Source: Rathayibacter sp. SD072
GTDB taxonomy: Bacteria; Actinomycetota; Actinomycetes; Actinomycetales; Microbacteriaceae
Reading direction: 5' to 3'
Length of the DNA stretch: 64,000 bases
Assembly: GCF_017355185.1 (NCBI RefSeq)
Contig: NZ_JADILJ010000012.1
Coordinates: 19,697 to 83,696 of the forward strand
Shown here: in pieces, positions 17,908 to 27,431 of the stretch
Position numbering within the stretch: the stretch's first letter is position 1
Layout: each line of letters opens with the position of its first letter
Program-made: the position numbers and the translations under genes
Notes under the pieces: generated by a model
What the model was told of the DNA's origin: nothing
What the model saw: the letters and a program-made list of their open reading frames with translations, nothing else
Database searches by the model: none

Positions 17908-18825
17908 TCATCCTTTCACTCCGGATCCGAGATCGGTCGAGACGAAGTAGCGCTGGAACACGATGAACAGCACGACGACGGGGGCGGCGAGCACGACGGC
18001 GCCCGCCAGGATCGCCCCGAACGGGTTGTCGGTCGACGACGCGACGTTCGAGATGTAGTTGGCCAGGGACACGGCGAGCGGCTGCAGCGACGCGTCCTTG
18101 GTGATGAGGAAGGGCCAGAGGAACTCGTTCCAGGGGCCGATGAAGGTGAGGAGGACCGCCGTGACGAGCGCGGGCCGCACCAGCGGGAGGGCGACGTTCC
18201 AGAGCAGCTTCAGCTCGCCGGCGCCGTCGATCCGGGCCGCCTCGAACAGCTCCTTCGGGAGCTGCAGGAAGTACTGCCGGAAGATGATCACCGCTGTGGA
18301 GTTGATGGCGAACGGCAGGATCATGCCCACGTGGCTGTCGGCGAGACCGTAGTCGCGGGCGATCAGCACGTAGAGCGGGATCTGCAGCAGCTGGAACGGG
18401 ATGACCTGCACGAGCAGGACGAGAGCGAACACGGCGTTGCGTCCGCGCCACTGCAGCATCGCGAGCGCGTAGCCGGCCAGCACGCCGAACACGACGGTGC
18501 ACAGCAGCACGCCGCCCGTGAAGATCCCGGAGTTGACCAGGCCGGTGAGCAGGCTGATCCGCTCGTTCACGTTGACGTAGTTGTCGAGCGTGAGGTTCGC
18601 CGGGTCGGGGACCGCGCCGGCGAGGGTCGGGTCGGGGTCGGTCTGCAGCGAGCCGACGACCATGTAGTAGAAGGGGAACAGGAAGACGATCGCGCCCAGC
18701 CCGAGGACCACGCCGCGCAGGACGACCGCCGAGCGGCTCATGCCCACGGGGCGTCGACGCGTTCTGATCGGAGTGACGGCGGGCACGGCCGAGGCCGCTG
18801 CTCCCGCGCTGACCTGCGCGCTCAT
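17908..18825 (-). CDS. Carbohydrate ABC transporter permease (MalG type)
   Basis: A 305-residue permease with six helices. The EAA loop is ELFEAARIDGAGELKLLWNV and the C terminus is YFVSTDLGSGVKG. The ATG overlaps the preceding permease stop (ATGA), and its own stop overlaps the first GH130 ATG, so transporter and enzyme are co-translated. Import of an oligosaccharide for GH130 is the natural reading. Confidence 0.9.
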   Translation of the reverse strand: MSAQVSAGAAASAVPAVTPIRTRRRPVGMSRSAVVLRGVVLGLGAIVFLFPFYYMVVGSLQTDPDPTLAGAVPDPANLTLDNYVNVNERISLLTGLVNSGIFTGGVLLCTVVFGVLAGYALAMLQWRGRNAVFALVLLVQVIPFQLLQIPLYVLIARDYGLADSHVGMILPFAINSTAVIIFRQYFLQLPKELFEAARIDGAGELKLLWNVALPLVRPALVTAVLLTFIGPWNEFLWPFLITKDASLQPLAVSLANYISNVASSTDNPFGAILAGAVVLAAPVVVLFIVFQRYFVSTDLGSGVKG

Positions 18826-19778
18826 GAGTTCCTCTCCCCGGCGAACCGGTTCTGCAGGTAGGCGATGATCAGGACGCCGATGACGAGGACGACTCCGATG
18901 GCCGACGCCACGTCGGGCTGCCCCTGCTGGAGGCCCAGCTGGTACATCAGCAGGACCGGGGAGGCGGAAGCGCCGTTGGGCCCGCCGCCGCCGGTCAGGA
19001 GATACGGCTCGGTGAACAGATTCGCTCCGGTGACCGTCGAGACGAGCAGCACGAGCAGGGTCGCCGGCCGCACGCTCGGCACGGTGACCGAGAAGAACTG
19101 GCGCACCCGGCCGGCTCCGTCGGTCGAGGCCGACTCGTACAGCTCCTTCGGCACGTTCTGCAGCGCCGCGAGGTACAGCAGGATGTAGAACCCGAGCTGC
19201 TTCCACGTGACGAAGATCGCGATGACGGGCATGGCGAGGTCGTCGTTGATCAGCCACGACGGATCCGGCGCCAGCGGGCCGAGCAGGCTGTTGACCAGCC
19301 CGTTCCCGTTGAACAGGAACAGCCAGACCGCGACGATCGCGACGCTCGCCGTCACGTAGGGCACGTAGAACGAGACCCGGAGGAACGTGCGCAGGTGCAC
19401 GACCTTGTCCAGCGCCGAGGCGAGCAGCAGCGCCAGGATCACCGTCAGCGGCACGTTGATGATCAGGAAGATCCCGATGTTGCCGAACGAGCGGATGACC
19501 TGCGGATTCGAGAACGCGGTGACGAAGTTCTCGAGGCCGACGAACGGCCGGTCGACCTGCACGCCGGGCGCGGCGAAGAAGAAGTCGTGGAACGCGATGT
19601 AGACCGAGTACCCGACCGGGAACGCGAACACCGCCAGCACGAAGACCAGGTACGGGCCGCCGAACAGCAGTCCGAGCGGCTGGGGTCCGAGCACGCGGCG
19701 GAGAAGGCTCCGCTTCGCTGCCGGGCCCGGGGCCCCGGCGCCCGTGGACGCCGGAGCCTTCGGGGTGAGCGTGGTCAC
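18822..19778 (-). CDS. Carbohydrate ABC transporter permease (MalF type)
   Basis: A 318-residue permease; six helices beginning with LFGGPYLVFVLAVFAFPVGY; the EAA loop is ELYESASTDGAGRVRQFFSV. GTG start seven bases after the binding-protein stop. It pairs with the MalG-type subunit; no ATPase gene in the operon. Confidence 0.9.
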   Translation of the reverse strand: MTTLTPKAPASTGAGAPGPAAKRSLLRRVLGPQPLGLLFGGPYLVFVLAVFAFPVGYSVYIAFHDFFFAAPGVQVDRPFVGLENFVTAFSNPQVIRSFGNIGIFLIINVPLTVILALLLASALDKVVHLRTFLRVSFYVPYVTASVAIVAVWLFLFNGNGLVNSLLGPLAPDPSWLINDDLAMPVIAIFVTWKQLGFYILLYLAALQNVPKELYESASTDGAGRVRQFFSVTVPSVRPATLLVLLVSTVTGANLFTEPYLLTGGGGPNGASASPVLLMYQLGLQQGQPDVASAIGVVLVIGVLIIAYLQNRFAGERNS

Positions 19779-19785
19779 GGCCGGC

Positions 19786-21084
19786 TCACTGCTGGCCGGC
19801 GAGCCCGGTGACGGTCTCGGCCGCTCCGTCGAGGGCCGACTGCACGTCGCCCTCGCCGAAGATCACCGTCTTGCCCCACGCGTCGCGGATCGCCTGCAGC
19901 ATCTGCACCGTGTTCGGTCCCGACGGAACCTCGATGGTGCGGCTCGCCTGGTCGCCGAAGCGCTGGTAGGCGGGGTTCGCCTCGAAATAGTCGGCGTAGG
20001 TGGTCTGCAGGTCGGTGCGCAACGGCATCTGGCCGGTGGTCTCGAGGAGCGAGCGGTCCTGCTCCTCACTGGTCGCGAACTTCAGCACCTCCCACGCGGT
20101 GCCCTTGTTCTCGCAGGCGGAGTAGAGGCCGACGTTCTTCGCGTCACTGAAGGTCCAGGTGTCCTCGGGCGCAGTGCCGTCGGGGGTGGGCACCGAGACG
20201 GAGCCCCAGTTCAGGTCCTCGTAGACCGAGACGGCCCACGGGCCCACGATCGACATCGCGGCCTGGCCGTCGGCGAACGCGTCGCCCTGGTACTGCTCGC
20301 GACCGGCGAGGCCCTGGTCGTACAGGCCCTTCCAGAACTCGGCGACCTCGTAGCCGTCCTCGCTCGCGAAGGTGGCCTCGCCGTCCTCGACCAGGCCCGT
20401 GCCTCCGGTGGCGGCGGCGTACAGCGGCATGAAGTCGAACTGCGTCTGGAAGAACTCGCTGGTGGGCGCGGGCTGGATCGCGGCGGGCGCGGCTCCGGAC
20501 TCGACGAGCGTCTTCGACGTGGCGACGAACTCGTCGTAGGTCGCCAGCGACGGGTTCTCGGGGTCGAGACCGGCCTGCGCGAAGAGGTCCTTGTTGTAGA
20601 AGATGACGACCGGATTGCTCTTCCACGGCATCTGGAAGTAGTCGCCGTCGGCGTTCTGGTACTGCTCGGCGAGGTCGCCGCTGCGGGTCTCGATGTAGTC
20701 GTCGCCGTCCTCGAACTCCGACAGGTCGACGAGGCCGCCCTGCTTCTCGAACTGGCCGACCGCGCTGGGTGCCGTGTTGAAGACGAGGCAGGGCGCGTTG
20801 CCGGCGGTGATCGCGGCTCCGATGACCTCCTCGCTGCTCTTGCCTGCCGGGATCTCCTGACCGGTGATCTCCTGGTCCGGGTTGTCCGCGTTCCAGGCCT
20901 CGACCATCGCCTCTCCCCAGGCGACCTCCTGCTCGTTGTTCGAGTACCAGATCGTGATCGGGCCGGTCGCGGTGAGGTCGGTGGAGGCGCCGCCTCCCCC
21001 GCCACTGCACGCGGTGAGGCCGATCGTCGCCAGCGAGGCGATGCCGATCCCGGTGAGCCATCGTCTCGTCGTCGAGCTGCTCAT
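19786..21084 (-). CDS. Sugar ABC transporter substrate-binding lipoprotein
   Basis: A 432-residue family-1 solute-binding lipoprotein. The signal peptide ends IGLTACSGGGGG (lipobox Cys). The segments ITIWYSNNEQEVAWGEAMVE, NKDLFAQAGLDPENP and AFADGQAAMSIVGPWAVSVY are typical of oligosaccharide-binding proteins. AAGGAG precedes the ATG. It follows the LacI gene by 49 bases and precedes both permeases. Confidence 0.92.
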   Translation of the reverse strand: MSSSTTRRWLTGIGIASLATIGLTACSGGGGGASTDLTATGPITIWYSNNEQEVAWGEAMVEAWNADNPDQEITGQEIPAGKSSEEVIGAAITAGNAPCLVFNTAPSAVGQFEKQGGLVDLSEFEDGDDYIETRSGDLAEQYQNADGDYFQMPWKSNPVVIFYNKDLFAQAGLDPENPSLATYDEFVATSKTLVESGAAPAAIQPAPTSEFFQTQFDFMPLYAAATGGTGLVEDGEATFASEDGYEVAEFWKGLYDQGLAGREQYQGDAFADGQAAMSIVGPWAVSVYEDLNWGSVSVPTPDGTAPEDTWTFSDAKNVGLYSACENKGTAWEVLKFATSEEQDRSLLETTGQMPLRTDLQTTYADYFEANPAYQRFGDQASRTIEVPSGPNTVQMLQAIRDAWGKTVIFGEGDVQSALDGAAETVTGLAGQQ

Positions 21085-21133
21085 GGTGTTCTCCTTGTCC
21101 TGTGCTCGGCGCGCGCGGCGGTGCGCGCGCCTC

Positions 21134-22156
21134 TCAGTGGGTCGGCCGCGGCGGAGCGGTCGAGTGGCGCACGACGAGCCCGGCGGGCTCGAGGTCGACA
21201 TCGGGGGCGCTCCCGGTCTCGATCAGATCGAGGAGCGTGCGGGCCGCCGCCTCGCCCCAGCGCGCGGGGCGCGTGCGGGCGGAGGTCAGCGTCGGGTAGA
21301 CGTGGGCGGCGATCGCGGAGTCGTCGAACCCCGTGATCGAGAGGTCGTCGGGCAGCCGGAGCCCGCGGGTGTGCGCGACGCCGAGGCCGGCGATGGCCAT
21401 CGGGTCGTTCGCGTAGACGACCGCGGTCGGCGGTTCGGCGAGGTCGAGGAGCTGCTCCGTGGCGCGCGCGCCCTGGCCTGCGCTGAAGTCGGTCGCGACG
21501 ACCGGGCCGGGCTCGAGCCCCGCGTCGCCGCACGAGCCGAGGAACGCCGCGCGGCGGCGGCGCGAGTGCAGCAGGTGATCGGGACCGGCGACATGGGCGA
21601 TGCGCCGGTGGCCGAGCGCGGCGAGGTGCGCGACGGCGTCCGCGATGCCGGCGGCGTCGTCCATGACGACCGCGGGCGACGGCGATCCGTGGAAGCGGCC
21701 GAGGGTGACGGCGGGCAGGCCGAGCTCAGCGAGCAGGGCGGGACGGGAGTCGTCCCCGCGCAGATCCGTCAGGAAGATCCCGTCGACGCGGCGGTCGGCG
21801 GCGAGGGTGCGGTACACCGCCTCCTCCGAGGCGCCGGGCTCGACCACGCTGAGCACGAGCACCCGGCCGTTCTCGGCGAGCACGCGCTCGACGCCCGAGA
21901 TGAACGAGGGGAAGAACGGATCCGCGGCGATCACTTCGGGATCGCGCGCAACGACGAGGCCCACCGCGAACGAGACGCTGATCGAGAGGGAGCGGGCGGT
22001 GACGCTGGGGCGGTAGCCGAGGTCGGCCGCGACCTGGAGGATCCGCTCGCGGGTGCCGGCGGAGACACCGGGCCTGTCGTTCAGCGCGAACGAGACGAGC
22101 GCCTTGCTGACGCCGGCCTCGCGGGCGACGTCGAGGATCGTGGGCCTGTCGGCCAT
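21134..22156 (-). CDS. LacI-family transcriptional regulator
   Basis: A 340-residue LacI/GalR repressor, HTH at residues ~5-27 (TILDVAREAGVSKALVSFAL) with the hinge YRPSVTARSLS, then a sugar-sensor domain ending with DSAIAAHVYPTLTSARTRPA. It is the first gene of the GH130 operon. Two adjoining AACCGGTT palindromes 22-46 bases before its start point to autoregulation of the whole operon. Confidence 0.92.
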   Translation of the reverse strand: MADRPTILDVAREAGVSKALVSFALNDRPGVSAGTRERILQVAADLGYRPSVTARSLSISVSFAVGLVVARDPEVIAADPFFPSFISGVERVLAENGRVLVLSVVEPGASEEAVYRTLAADRRVDGIFLTDLRGDDSRPALLAELGLPAVTLGRFHGSPSPAVVMDDAAGIADAVAHLAALGHRRIAHVAGPDHLLHSRRRRAAFLGSCGDAGLEPGPVVATDFSAGQGARATEQLLDLAEPPTAVVYANDPMAIAGLGVAHTRGLRLPDDLSITGFDDSAIAAHVYPTLTSARTRPARWGEAAARTLLDLIETGSAPDVDLEPAGLVVRHSTAPPRPTH

Positions 22157-22177
22157 CTCGCGCCTCCCTCTCGAGTC

Positions 22178-22202
22178 TGAACCGGTTTACTTAACCGGTT
22201 CA
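22178..22202. promoter_or_regulatory. Double LacI operator (AACCGGTT twice)
   Basis: TGAACCGGTT (22178-22187) and AACCGGTTCA (22193-22202) form an inverted repeat with a five-base spacer, and each half contains the palindrome AACCGGTT with the central CG typical of LacI-family sites. Position just upstream of the lacI start indicates repression of the lacI-importer-GH130 operon. Confidence 0.8.
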
Positions 22203-22260
22203 GGCACGCTATCAGGAGCGGGCGGAGAAGAGAAGAGGGCCGAGAGCCGGCAGTCCGGCG

Positions 22261-22329
22261 CAGAACATCAGCTGAGAGGGGGGTCTCTCGGCTGTCAGCC
22301 GACCGACCCCCCTCTGCGCTGACGTTCTG
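22261..22329. repeat. ~70-nt quasi-palindrome, GCAGAA/TTCTG ends
   Basis: Four arm pairs are nested: CAGAAC/GTTCTG (outer), TCAGC/GCTGA, GAGGGGGGTC/GACCCCCCTC, CGGCT/AGCCG, separated by symmetric unpaired runs of 1, 3 and 3 bases, with a three-base loop. The structure spans 69 nt and lies 34 bases beyond the amidase stop, so it could terminate the amine operon as well as belong to the quasi-palindrome family. Confidence 0.8.
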
Positions 22330-22363
22330 GGGGCGACCCGGCGGCCGGGCGACCCGTCGACCC

Positions 22364-23782
22364 TCAGAACGATGGAACCCGGGCGATCCAGCCCGTCGCC
22401 TCCTCGATCGCGCGGGTCACCGCGAGCAGCTGCAGCTCGCGGCCGTGGCGGCCCACGACCTGCACGCCCACGGGCAGCCCGTCGGAGGTGAAGCCCGCCG
22501 AGGTGACGACCACCGGATGCGCGGCGAGCGTCAGGCGGTTCGCGAGCATCTGCCAGGTGAAGTAGCGGTCGAACCGCACGCCGTCGACCTCCGGGACCCA
22601 CTCGAGCTCGGCGGGCGGTGCGGCGACGGGGGTCGCGGGCAGGATCAGCACGTCGTGCCGCTCCAGCACCGCGGCGGTGTCGCGGAACAGGCGCGTGCGG
22701 CGCTCGTAGGCGTCGGCGAGCTGCGTGGCCGACATCGCCCGGCCCTGCTCGACGTTGCGTACGTAGTCCGGGCGGAAGCCCGTCGCGCCCGCGTCGACGG
22801 CGTGCCGGCCGCCGAGGAAGAACTCGAAGGTCTCGATGGTCTCCCAGGCCTCGTCGGCACCCGCGAAGTCGGGCTCGTCGGCCTCGACGACGGCGCCGAG
22901 GCCGGTGAGCTGCTGAGCGAACGCCGCGTGCACCCGCCGCACCTCGGGGTCGATCGGCAGGCCGCCGGCGTCCGCGCTCCACGCGATCCGCAGGCCGTCG
23001 ACGGCCACCGGGCGCGGCTCGTGCACGGGCAGGGACGACAGCGGCCAGACGCTCTTCTCGACCGACAGCCCCCGGAGGAAGAGTGCGGCGTCGGCGGAGT
23101 CGCGCGCCATCGGTCCGGTCACGCCGTGCGGGGTCCACGCGTTGCCCGTCCGTCCGCTCGCGACGCGGCCGGGGCTCGGGCGCACGCCGACGACGTTGCA
23201 GAACGCGGCGGGGTAGCGGAGGCTGCCGCCGCTGTCGGAGCCGTCGGCGATCGGCAGCATCCGGGCGGCGAGGGCGGCGGCGGCGCCTCCGCTGGATCCC
23301 CCCGCGTGGCGCGTCGTGTCCCACGGGTTCACGGTCGTGCCGAAGACCGGGTTGAAGGTCAGCACGCCCTGGCCCATCTCGGGGGTGTTCGTCTTGCCGA
23401 TGATCAGCGCGCCCGCCTCGCGGAGCAGGGTCGCGAGAACGCTGTCGTGCGCGGCGGGCGCGGCGTCGGCGAACGCGGCCGAGCCGTTCGTGGTCGGGAA
23501 GCCGGCCACGTCCATCAGGTCCTTCACCGCGGTCGGCAGACCGTGCAGCGGAGGCAGGGGCTCCCCCGATGCGCGCGCCTCGGCGGTGCGGCGGTCGGCC
23601 GCCTCCGCCACTGCGAGCGACACCGAGTCCGGCTGCTGCGAGACCACGGCGCGGAGTGCGGGGTTCCGCTCCTCGATCCGCTCGAGGTGCGCCCGCATCA
23701 CCTCCACGGCCGAGACCTCGCGGGAGGAGATCGCCGCTGCCAGCGCGGTGGCGCTGCGGTCGGCGAGGTGCTCCTCGGCCAT
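22364..23782 (-). CDS. Amidase (amidase-signature family)
   Basis: A 472-residue amidase-signature hydrolase. The Ser-cisSer-Lys triad is visible: Lys in LPTAVKDLMDVAGF, the cis-Ser in DGSDSGGSLRYPAAFCNVVG, and upstream HAGGSSGGAAAALAARML. It cleaves a carboxamide in the cytoplasm; substrate unknown. The ATG overlaps the copper amine oxidase stop by one base (TGATG). It is the last gene of the amine operon. Confidence 0.9.
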   Translation of the reverse strand: MAEEHLADRSATALAAAISSREVSAVEVMRAHLERIEERNPALRAVVSQQPDSVSLAVAEAADRRTAEARASGEPLPPLHGLPTAVKDLMDVAGFPTTNGSAAFADAAPAAHDSVLATLLREAGALIIGKTNTPEMGQGVLTFNPVFGTTVNPWDTTRHAGGSSGGAAAALAARMLPIADGSDSGGSLRYPAAFCNVVGVRPSPGRVASGRTGNAWTPHGVTGPMARDSADAALFLRGLSVEKSVWPLSSLPVHEPRPVAVDGLRIAWSADAGGLPIDPEVRRVHAAFAQQLTGLGAVVEADEPDFAGADEAWETIETFEFFLGGRHAVDAGATGFRPDYVRNVEQGRAMSATQLADAYERRTRLFRDTAAVLERHDVLILPATPVAAPPAELEWVPEVDGVRFDRYFTWQMLANRLTLAAHPVVVTSAGFTSDGLPVGVQVVGRHGRELQLLAVTRAIEEATGWIARVPSF

Positions 23783-25854
23783 CAGCGGCCGCCCTCGTGG
23801 CCGTGCTGCTGCTCGGCGTGCGCGTGGCCGGCGTGGGCGTCGTGCCCGTGACCGCCCGAGTCGTGCCCGGCGTGGTCGTGCCCCGCGTGGTCCTGCCCCG
23901 CGTGGCCGTGCCCCGCGTGGTCCTGCCCCGCGTGGCCGTGCCCGGCGTGTCCCTGCCCCGGCGCGCAGTGCGCCGACTCCGATGCCGGCACGTCCAGCGA
24001 CGGATTGCGGTCGAAGAACCCGTCCGGCTCGAGCCTCAGGCTGATCCGGTCCACCGGCATGATCGGCCACTGCTCCGGGCGCGGGAAGTGGTGCACGCCC
24101 AGCACCGGCCAGAGCACGAGGCGCTCGTTCTCGAGCGAGCGGTCGGCCCGCTGCCACACGTGCACGCCGTCGTCGCCGAGCTCGCCCTGGTTGGGGTACT
24201 CGCCCGCGATGAAGCGCTCCTCCGCGTCGAACGCGCTCGCCCACAGGTGCTGCGCGACGAAGGGCGCCTTGCGCTCGACCACGCTGCCGGGGCGCGCGTA
24301 GAGCTGCGCGGTGTTCTGGATCGCGAGGCGGTAGGCGGTGCTCTCGCCGTAGCGGTTGGTGGCCGACTCGCTCTCGACGCGCCAGTGCAGCGCCCGCGCC
24401 GGGTCCGCGCGGCGCGCGCCCTGCGCCTCCGAAGCGATCGGGGTCTCGACGGCGAGGCACGCGTTGCCGTACGGGTTCGTCGTCTCGTCCGGGTCCACCT
24501 CGGCGTGCACCTCGACGAGGCGGTTCAGCGGTCCGTCGATCGCGGTGTCCAGGCGCACCGCGAAGTAGTGCTGGTGGGTCGGTGCCTGCACGTTCGGAGC
24601 GACGAGGCGCCCCGAACGCGGCGTCTCGCCGTCGGCGATGCCCGAGACCGACATCAGGCCGGTGAGCTTCACCTCGAGCTCGATCGAGCCGTCCTGGTGC
24701 AGCGACCAGTAGAAGCCGTAGTCGTAGTTCGCGACCGTGGCGAAGCTCGAGACCACGAGCTTGCGGCTGCGGCGCACCTCGGCGCTGCCGGTGCGCGTGT
24801 TCACGTGCTTCCAGAGGATCGAGTCGTCCTCCTCGTGCAGGCAGATGCCGTTCGCGATGGTCTGCGGCTCGCCGTGCCCGTCGAGGTACTCGACGTCGAA
24901 GTAGCGGATCTCGCCCAGGCAGTCGCAGCCCAGCTCGAGGCTCGCGGTGAGGGGGCCGGCGCCGTACTCGCCCCAGTCGAAGAAGTTCTTGCGGTAGGCG
25001 GTCGGGTCGCTGTCGAGGTAGGGCACGTACATCTCGTTGACCGCGGCGCGCTGGAGCACGGGGCGCTCGACATCGCCGTCGCGGTAGGTCAGCTCGTGCA
25101 GCACGAGCCCCTCCCGGTGGCTGAAGCCCACCCGGAACGACCAGTTCTGCCAGGTGACGCGGTGCCCCTCGATCGCGAAGCCGGGGCCGTCCGCCTGCAC
25201 GATGTCGAGCTTCGACACCTCGCGGTCGGGACCCCAGGTGCCCGCCGTGTAGACGCCGGTCTCGCTCGCCATCGGGATCACGCCGTGGTCCTCGATCCGG
25301 ATCACCTCGAGCGTGTCGAGGTCGAGGATCGGCACGAGTCCGGCGACCGGGCGCGCGTAGCCGTTGTCCTCCGGGAACTCGCGGTACCAGACCGTGCCCC
25401 AGCTCAGCCGGCGGTCGGCGAGGTCCTCGGGCACGAAGCCCGTGATCGACTCCGGGTCGACCCAGACGAGCGAGGTGTCGGTGATGCCGCGCAGGGCCAG
25501 CGCCTCCTTGAGCAGGGGCGAGTTCCGGGCCGCCTGCGCGATCATCCGGGCCTCGTCGCTCGAGACGCCCGGGCGGCGGTGGTCGACGTCGGTCCACACC
25601 TCGACGACCGCGGAGCCGCCCGGCGCCGCGGTCCAGCCGCGCACCTCCCAGGCGGCGCGGGCGTCCGGGTCCATGACCACCAGGCGCACCGGTCGCGGAT
25701 CGCCCGGCGACGTGCCCCGCGCCTTCTCCTCGTCCAGGGCGATCCCCCAGAAGCGCGGTCGCTCGCCGAGTCGACCGCTCGCGCGCACGGCGGCGACGAA
25801 GGAGGAGATCTCGGCGGAGGTGAGCGGGTCGAGGACGTGGGCGGTGGAGCTCAT
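23782..25854 (-). CDS. Copper amine oxidase with histidine-rich C-terminal tail
   Basis: A 690-residue copper- and topaquinone-dependent primary-amine oxidase. Tyr377 in TVANYDYGFYW is the residue that self-oxidises to topaquinone (N-Y-D-Y motif). Asp293 in NFFDWGEYG is the catalytic base. His427 and His429 (THQHYF) plus His588 (GVHHFPRPEQWPIMP) are the copper ligands. The core ends near residue 626, matching the length of Arthrobacter enzymes. The last ~64 residues hold 18 histidines in HAG/GHG/QDH repeats, partly a 30-nt tandem repeat in DNA. No signal peptide is visible. The reaction is RCH2NH2 + O2 + H2O to aldehyde, NH3 and H2O2. GAAGGAAC precedes the start, which overlaps the transferase stop. 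Confidence 0.93.
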   Translation of the reverse strand: MSSTAHVLDPLTSAEISSFVAAVRASGRLGERPRFWGIALDEEKARGTSPGDPRPVRLVVMDPDARAAWEVRGWTAAPGGSAVVEVWTDVDHRRPGVSSDEARMIAQAARNSPLLKEALALRGITDTSLVWVDPESITGFVPEDLADRRLSWGTVWYREFPEDNGYARPVAGLVPILDLDTLEVIRIEDHGVIPMASETGVYTAGTWGPDREVSKLDIVQADGPGFAIEGHRVTWQNWSFRVGFSHREGLVLHELTYRDGDVERPVLQRAAVNEMYVPYLDSDPTAYRKNFFDWGEYGAGPLTASLELGCDCLGEIRYFDVEYLDGHGEPQTIANGICLHEEDDSILWKHVNTRTGSAEVRRSRKLVVSSFATVANYDYGFYWSLHQDGSIELEVKLTGLMSVSGIADGETPRSGRLVAPNVQAPTHQHYFAVRLDTAIDGPLNRLVEVHAEVDPDETTNPYGNACLAVETPIASEAQGARRADPARALHWRVESESATNRYGESTAYRLAIQNTAQLYARPGSVVERKAPFVAQHLWASAFDAEERFIAGEYPNQGELGDDGVHVWQRADRSLENERLVLWPVLGVHHFPRPEQWPIMPVDRISLRLEPDGFFDRNPSLDVPASESAHCAPGQGHAGHGHAGQDHAGHGHAGQDHAGHDHAGHDSGGHGHDAHAGHAHAEQQHGHEGGR

Positions 25855-27431
25855 CGGGTTCCTTCGGGTCGGAGGGTCGGGTTCGGGGACGCGGGGACGA
25901 CGGCGGCGCGGCCGTCCGCGCGCGGGTCGCTCGCCGCGTCGAGCCGCCCGTCGGAGTGCAGGCGCACCAGCTGCACGTGGCCGGCCTCGTCGACGGGACC
26001 GGCGGTGCGGACGACCGGCAGACCGAGCGCCTCGGCCGCCGCGATCGCCTCGTCGGCCCCGGGCTCGGCGACGAGCGTCGTGCGCTCGTGGCCGAGGTCG
26101 CGGGCGCCGACGACGAAGCGCGGCCGTGCGAGCACCTCGTCGGGCTGCGACGTCGGCCGCAGCAGGTCGCGCACCAGCTGGGCGAGGATCCACGGCTGAG
26201 CGCTGCCGCCCTGGCAGCCGAGCCCGAGCACCAGCTCGTCGGTCTCGGCGACGACCGGCAGCAGGGTGTGCGGCGGCCGCAGTCCCGGCCCCACGTGCCC
26301 CGGATGGGCGGGATCGGTACTGAAGGCCGAGCCGCGGTTGTGCAGCACGACGCCCGTGCCGGGATCGAGGATCCCGGAGCCGAAGAGCTGGTAGACGCTC
26401 TGGATCAGGGTCACGACGGTGCCGTCGGCGTCCGCCGCGGTCACCGCCACGGTGTCGCCGAGGGCACGTCCGGCGCGGGGCAGGGAGCCGTCGCGACCGC
26501 GCGGGTTCCGCAGCGCGTCGACGTCGATCGCTCCTCCGCGGGGATCGCCCAGCTCGGCCTGGCGCACGAGCGCGGCCTCGCGCACGGCGGCGACGAGCTC
26601 GGCGGTCTCGCCCCCGAGCGCCTCGGGCAGGACTCCCAGCAGCACCGCGCCCTGGCTGGGCGGCGGGGCGACCCACCAGCGCGCGCCTCCGATCGTCTCG
26701 GTGAGCGGCTCGACGAGCTCGGCCTCGTGCGCGGCGAAGTCGTCCTCGGTGTGAGTGCCGCCGAGCGAGCGGAGCCGCGCGGCGAGCGAGGCGGCGATCC
26801 GCCCGGAGTAGAAGGCGGCCGGGTCCTCGGCCAGCTCGCCGAGGGTCGCGGCGAGCGCCGGCTGCACGAGCGCGTCGCCCTCGCCCAGCAGTCCGCCGCG
26901 GCCGTCGCCGAACACTCCGCGCATGCCCTCGTCGGCCTGCAGCTCCTCGCTCCGCTGGCCGATCGCCCGCGCCAGACCGGCCGAGACGGGCACGCCCTCG
27001 GCGGCCAGCCGCGCAGCGCGCCGCAGAGGCGCGGCGAGTCCGAGGCGCCCGCCCAGGCCGGCGATCGTGTGCCAGCCGGCGACGGCTCCGGGGATCGTCA
27101 CCGTCTGCGCCCCCTGGCGCGGCATGCGGTCCTCGAGCGCCAGGCGCGCGACGTCGATGCCGGCCGGCGCCGCTCCGGCCGAGATCACCGCGGTCACTCC
27201 GGCCCCCGGACGGCGCACCAGGGCGATGAGGTCGCCGCCCAGACCGCACTGGTGCGGGTAGACGACGGTGAGGGCCGTCGCGGCGGCGAGGGCCGCGTCG
27301 ATCGCGTCCCCTCCGTCGGCGATCGCCTCGGCCGCGGCGTCGAGAGCCGCCGGGTGGGGCGCGGCGACCGCGATCCGGGAGGAGGGGGAGGACGCAGCGA
27401 CGGGGCCGGTCGGCGAGGCGGGTGCGGTCAT
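25851..27431 (-). CDS. Gamma-glutamyltransferase family protein
   Basis: A 526-residue Ntn-hydrolase of the gamma-glutamyltranspeptidase family. N-terminal segments PHPAALDAAAEAIADGGDAI and ALTVVYPHQCGLGGDLIALV are typical. The expected self-cleavage Thr is in LGDTVAVTAADADGTVVTL, here DTV rather than the classical TTH, and the glycine loop is LGLGCQGGSAQPWILAQLV. No signal peptide, so it is cytoplasmic, unlike classical GGT. It may remove or transfer a gamma-glutamyl group, or act as an acylase. ATG overlaps the previous stop. Confidence 0.85.
   Translation of the reverse strand: MTAPASPTGPVAASSPSSRIAVAAPHPAALDAAAEAIADGGDAIDAALAAATALTVVYPHQCGLGGDLIALVRRPGAGVTAVISAGAAPAGIDVARLALEDRMPRQGAQTVTIPGAVAGWHTIAGLGGRLGLAAPLRRAARLAAEGVPVSAGLARAIGQRSEELQADEGMRGVFGDGRGGLLGEGDALVQPALAATLGELAEDPAAFYSGRIAASLAARLRSLGGTHTEDDFAAHEAELVEPLTETIGGARWWVAPPPSQGAVLLGVLPEALGGETAELVAAVREAALVRQAELGDPRGGAIDVDALRNPRGRDGSLPRAGRALGDTVAVTAADADGTVVTLIQSVYQLFGSGILDPGTGVVLHNRGSAFSTDPAHPGHVGPGLRPPHTLLPVVAETDELVLGLGCQGGSAQPWILAQLVRDLLRPTSQPDEVLARPRFVVGARDLGHERTTLVAEPGADEAIAAAEALGLPVVRTAGPVDEAGHVQLVRLHSDGRLDAASDPRADGRAAVVPASPNPTLRPEGTR

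Noticed and set aside
23785..23976. His-rich region as a separate metallochaperone gene
   Set aside because: It is in frame with and directly continues the amine oxidase; no start or ribosome site between.
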